A DNA stretch of 53,658 bases. Source: Pseudomonadota bacterium. GTDB taxonomy: Bacteria; Pseudomonadota; Gammaproteobacteria; Burkholderiales; Thiobacillaceae. Under the pieces are notes generated by a model that worked only from the letters and a program-made list of their open reading frames with translations, made no database searches and had not been told where the DNA came from. Below are positions 53,606 to 53,658 of this stretch, one piece after another. The first letter of the stretch is position 1. Every line of letters begins with the position of its first letter. Location: positions 1 through 53,658 of the forward strand of contig JAJZRU010000018.1 in the NCBI GenBank assembly GCA_021802555.1, written 5' to 3'. A program made the translations under genes and the position numbers.

Positions 53606-53658
53606 ATGGCACGTACCAAGGCAACTCTGGGCCTCGGCGCCCGACTGAGCGACTATCT
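53606..53658 (+). mobile_element. Start of an IS4-family-like transposase gene (partial)
   Basis: The last 53 bases encode MARTKATLGLGARLSDY after a GGGAGGG ribosome site. This resembles the N-terminus of IS4-family transposases (pattern MxRTKAxLGxGARLSDY). The rest is outside the window, so completeness and family cannot be verified. It starts 163 bases after tRNA-Sec. Confidence 0.6.

Overview
The window is GC-rich, tightly packed chromosomal DNA from a proteobacterium, most likely a betaproteobacterium. That placement is inferred from gene content and order: an XrtA (PEP-CTERM) exopolysaccharide locus, the lpxL-like/lpxL-like/dapF/DUF484/xerC order divergent from metK, a PF10136 membrane protein, NodIJ-type transporter genes, and an E. 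coli-like selenocysteine formate dehydrogenase. No rRNA, CRISPR array or prophage was seen. The only RNA gene found is tRNA-Sec. No gene-free stretch exceeds about 300 bases.

Left part (1-7963, minus strand): an exopolysaccharide assembly operon of the XrtA type. In transcription order it encodes an outer-membrane export lipoprotein, a Wzz-like chain-length protein, a tyrosine autokinase, an outer-membrane beta-barrel protein, a secretion-type AAA ATPase, UDP-GlcNAc 2-epimerase, a polysaccharide deacetylase and a FemAB-like protein cut by the window edge. A near-consensus sigma-54 promoter lies in front of it. The exosortase itself is not in the window.

8119-22183 (mostly plus): a MazG-like pyrophosphohydrolase, a 2Fe-2S ferredoxin, an alpha/beta hydrolase and a NodI/NodJ-type ABC exporter. 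A TusE/DsrC-like gene follows, behind a probable IscR site. Next are a Gly/Met repeat protein, a DUF4124-glutaredoxin protein, an RND efflux adaptor and pump, pcm, a rhodanese, TolC, a small membrane protein, a soluble lytic transglycosylase and a DUF938 methyltransferase.

22219-30343: an NDUFA9-like NAD-binding protein and a DsbG-like protein. A seven-gene overlapping minus-strand operon (two LpxL-type acyltransferases, GNAT, CoA-binding protein, dapF, DUF484, xerC) is divergent from metK, which has a good promoter and a structured leader.

30405-43726: a minus-strand operon coupling a P-loop protein and metA to a four-gene Mla-type lipid transporter. The plus strand then carries a small unknown protein, a GST, a ferritin-like diiron protein, argS, a SPOR protein, dsbA, an SDR enzyme and a large membrane protein of the misnamed 'site-specific recombinase' family.

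43746-53658: an orphan NarL-type response regulator, then a selenoprotein block: fdnG (in-frame UGA plus SECIS hairpin), fdnH, fdnI, fdhE, selA, selB and selC (tRNA-Sec). Together these encode a Tat-exported formate dehydrogenase-N type respiratory complex, its maturation factor and the Sec-decoding machinery; only selD is absent. The start of an IS4-like transposase follows selC within 170 bases.
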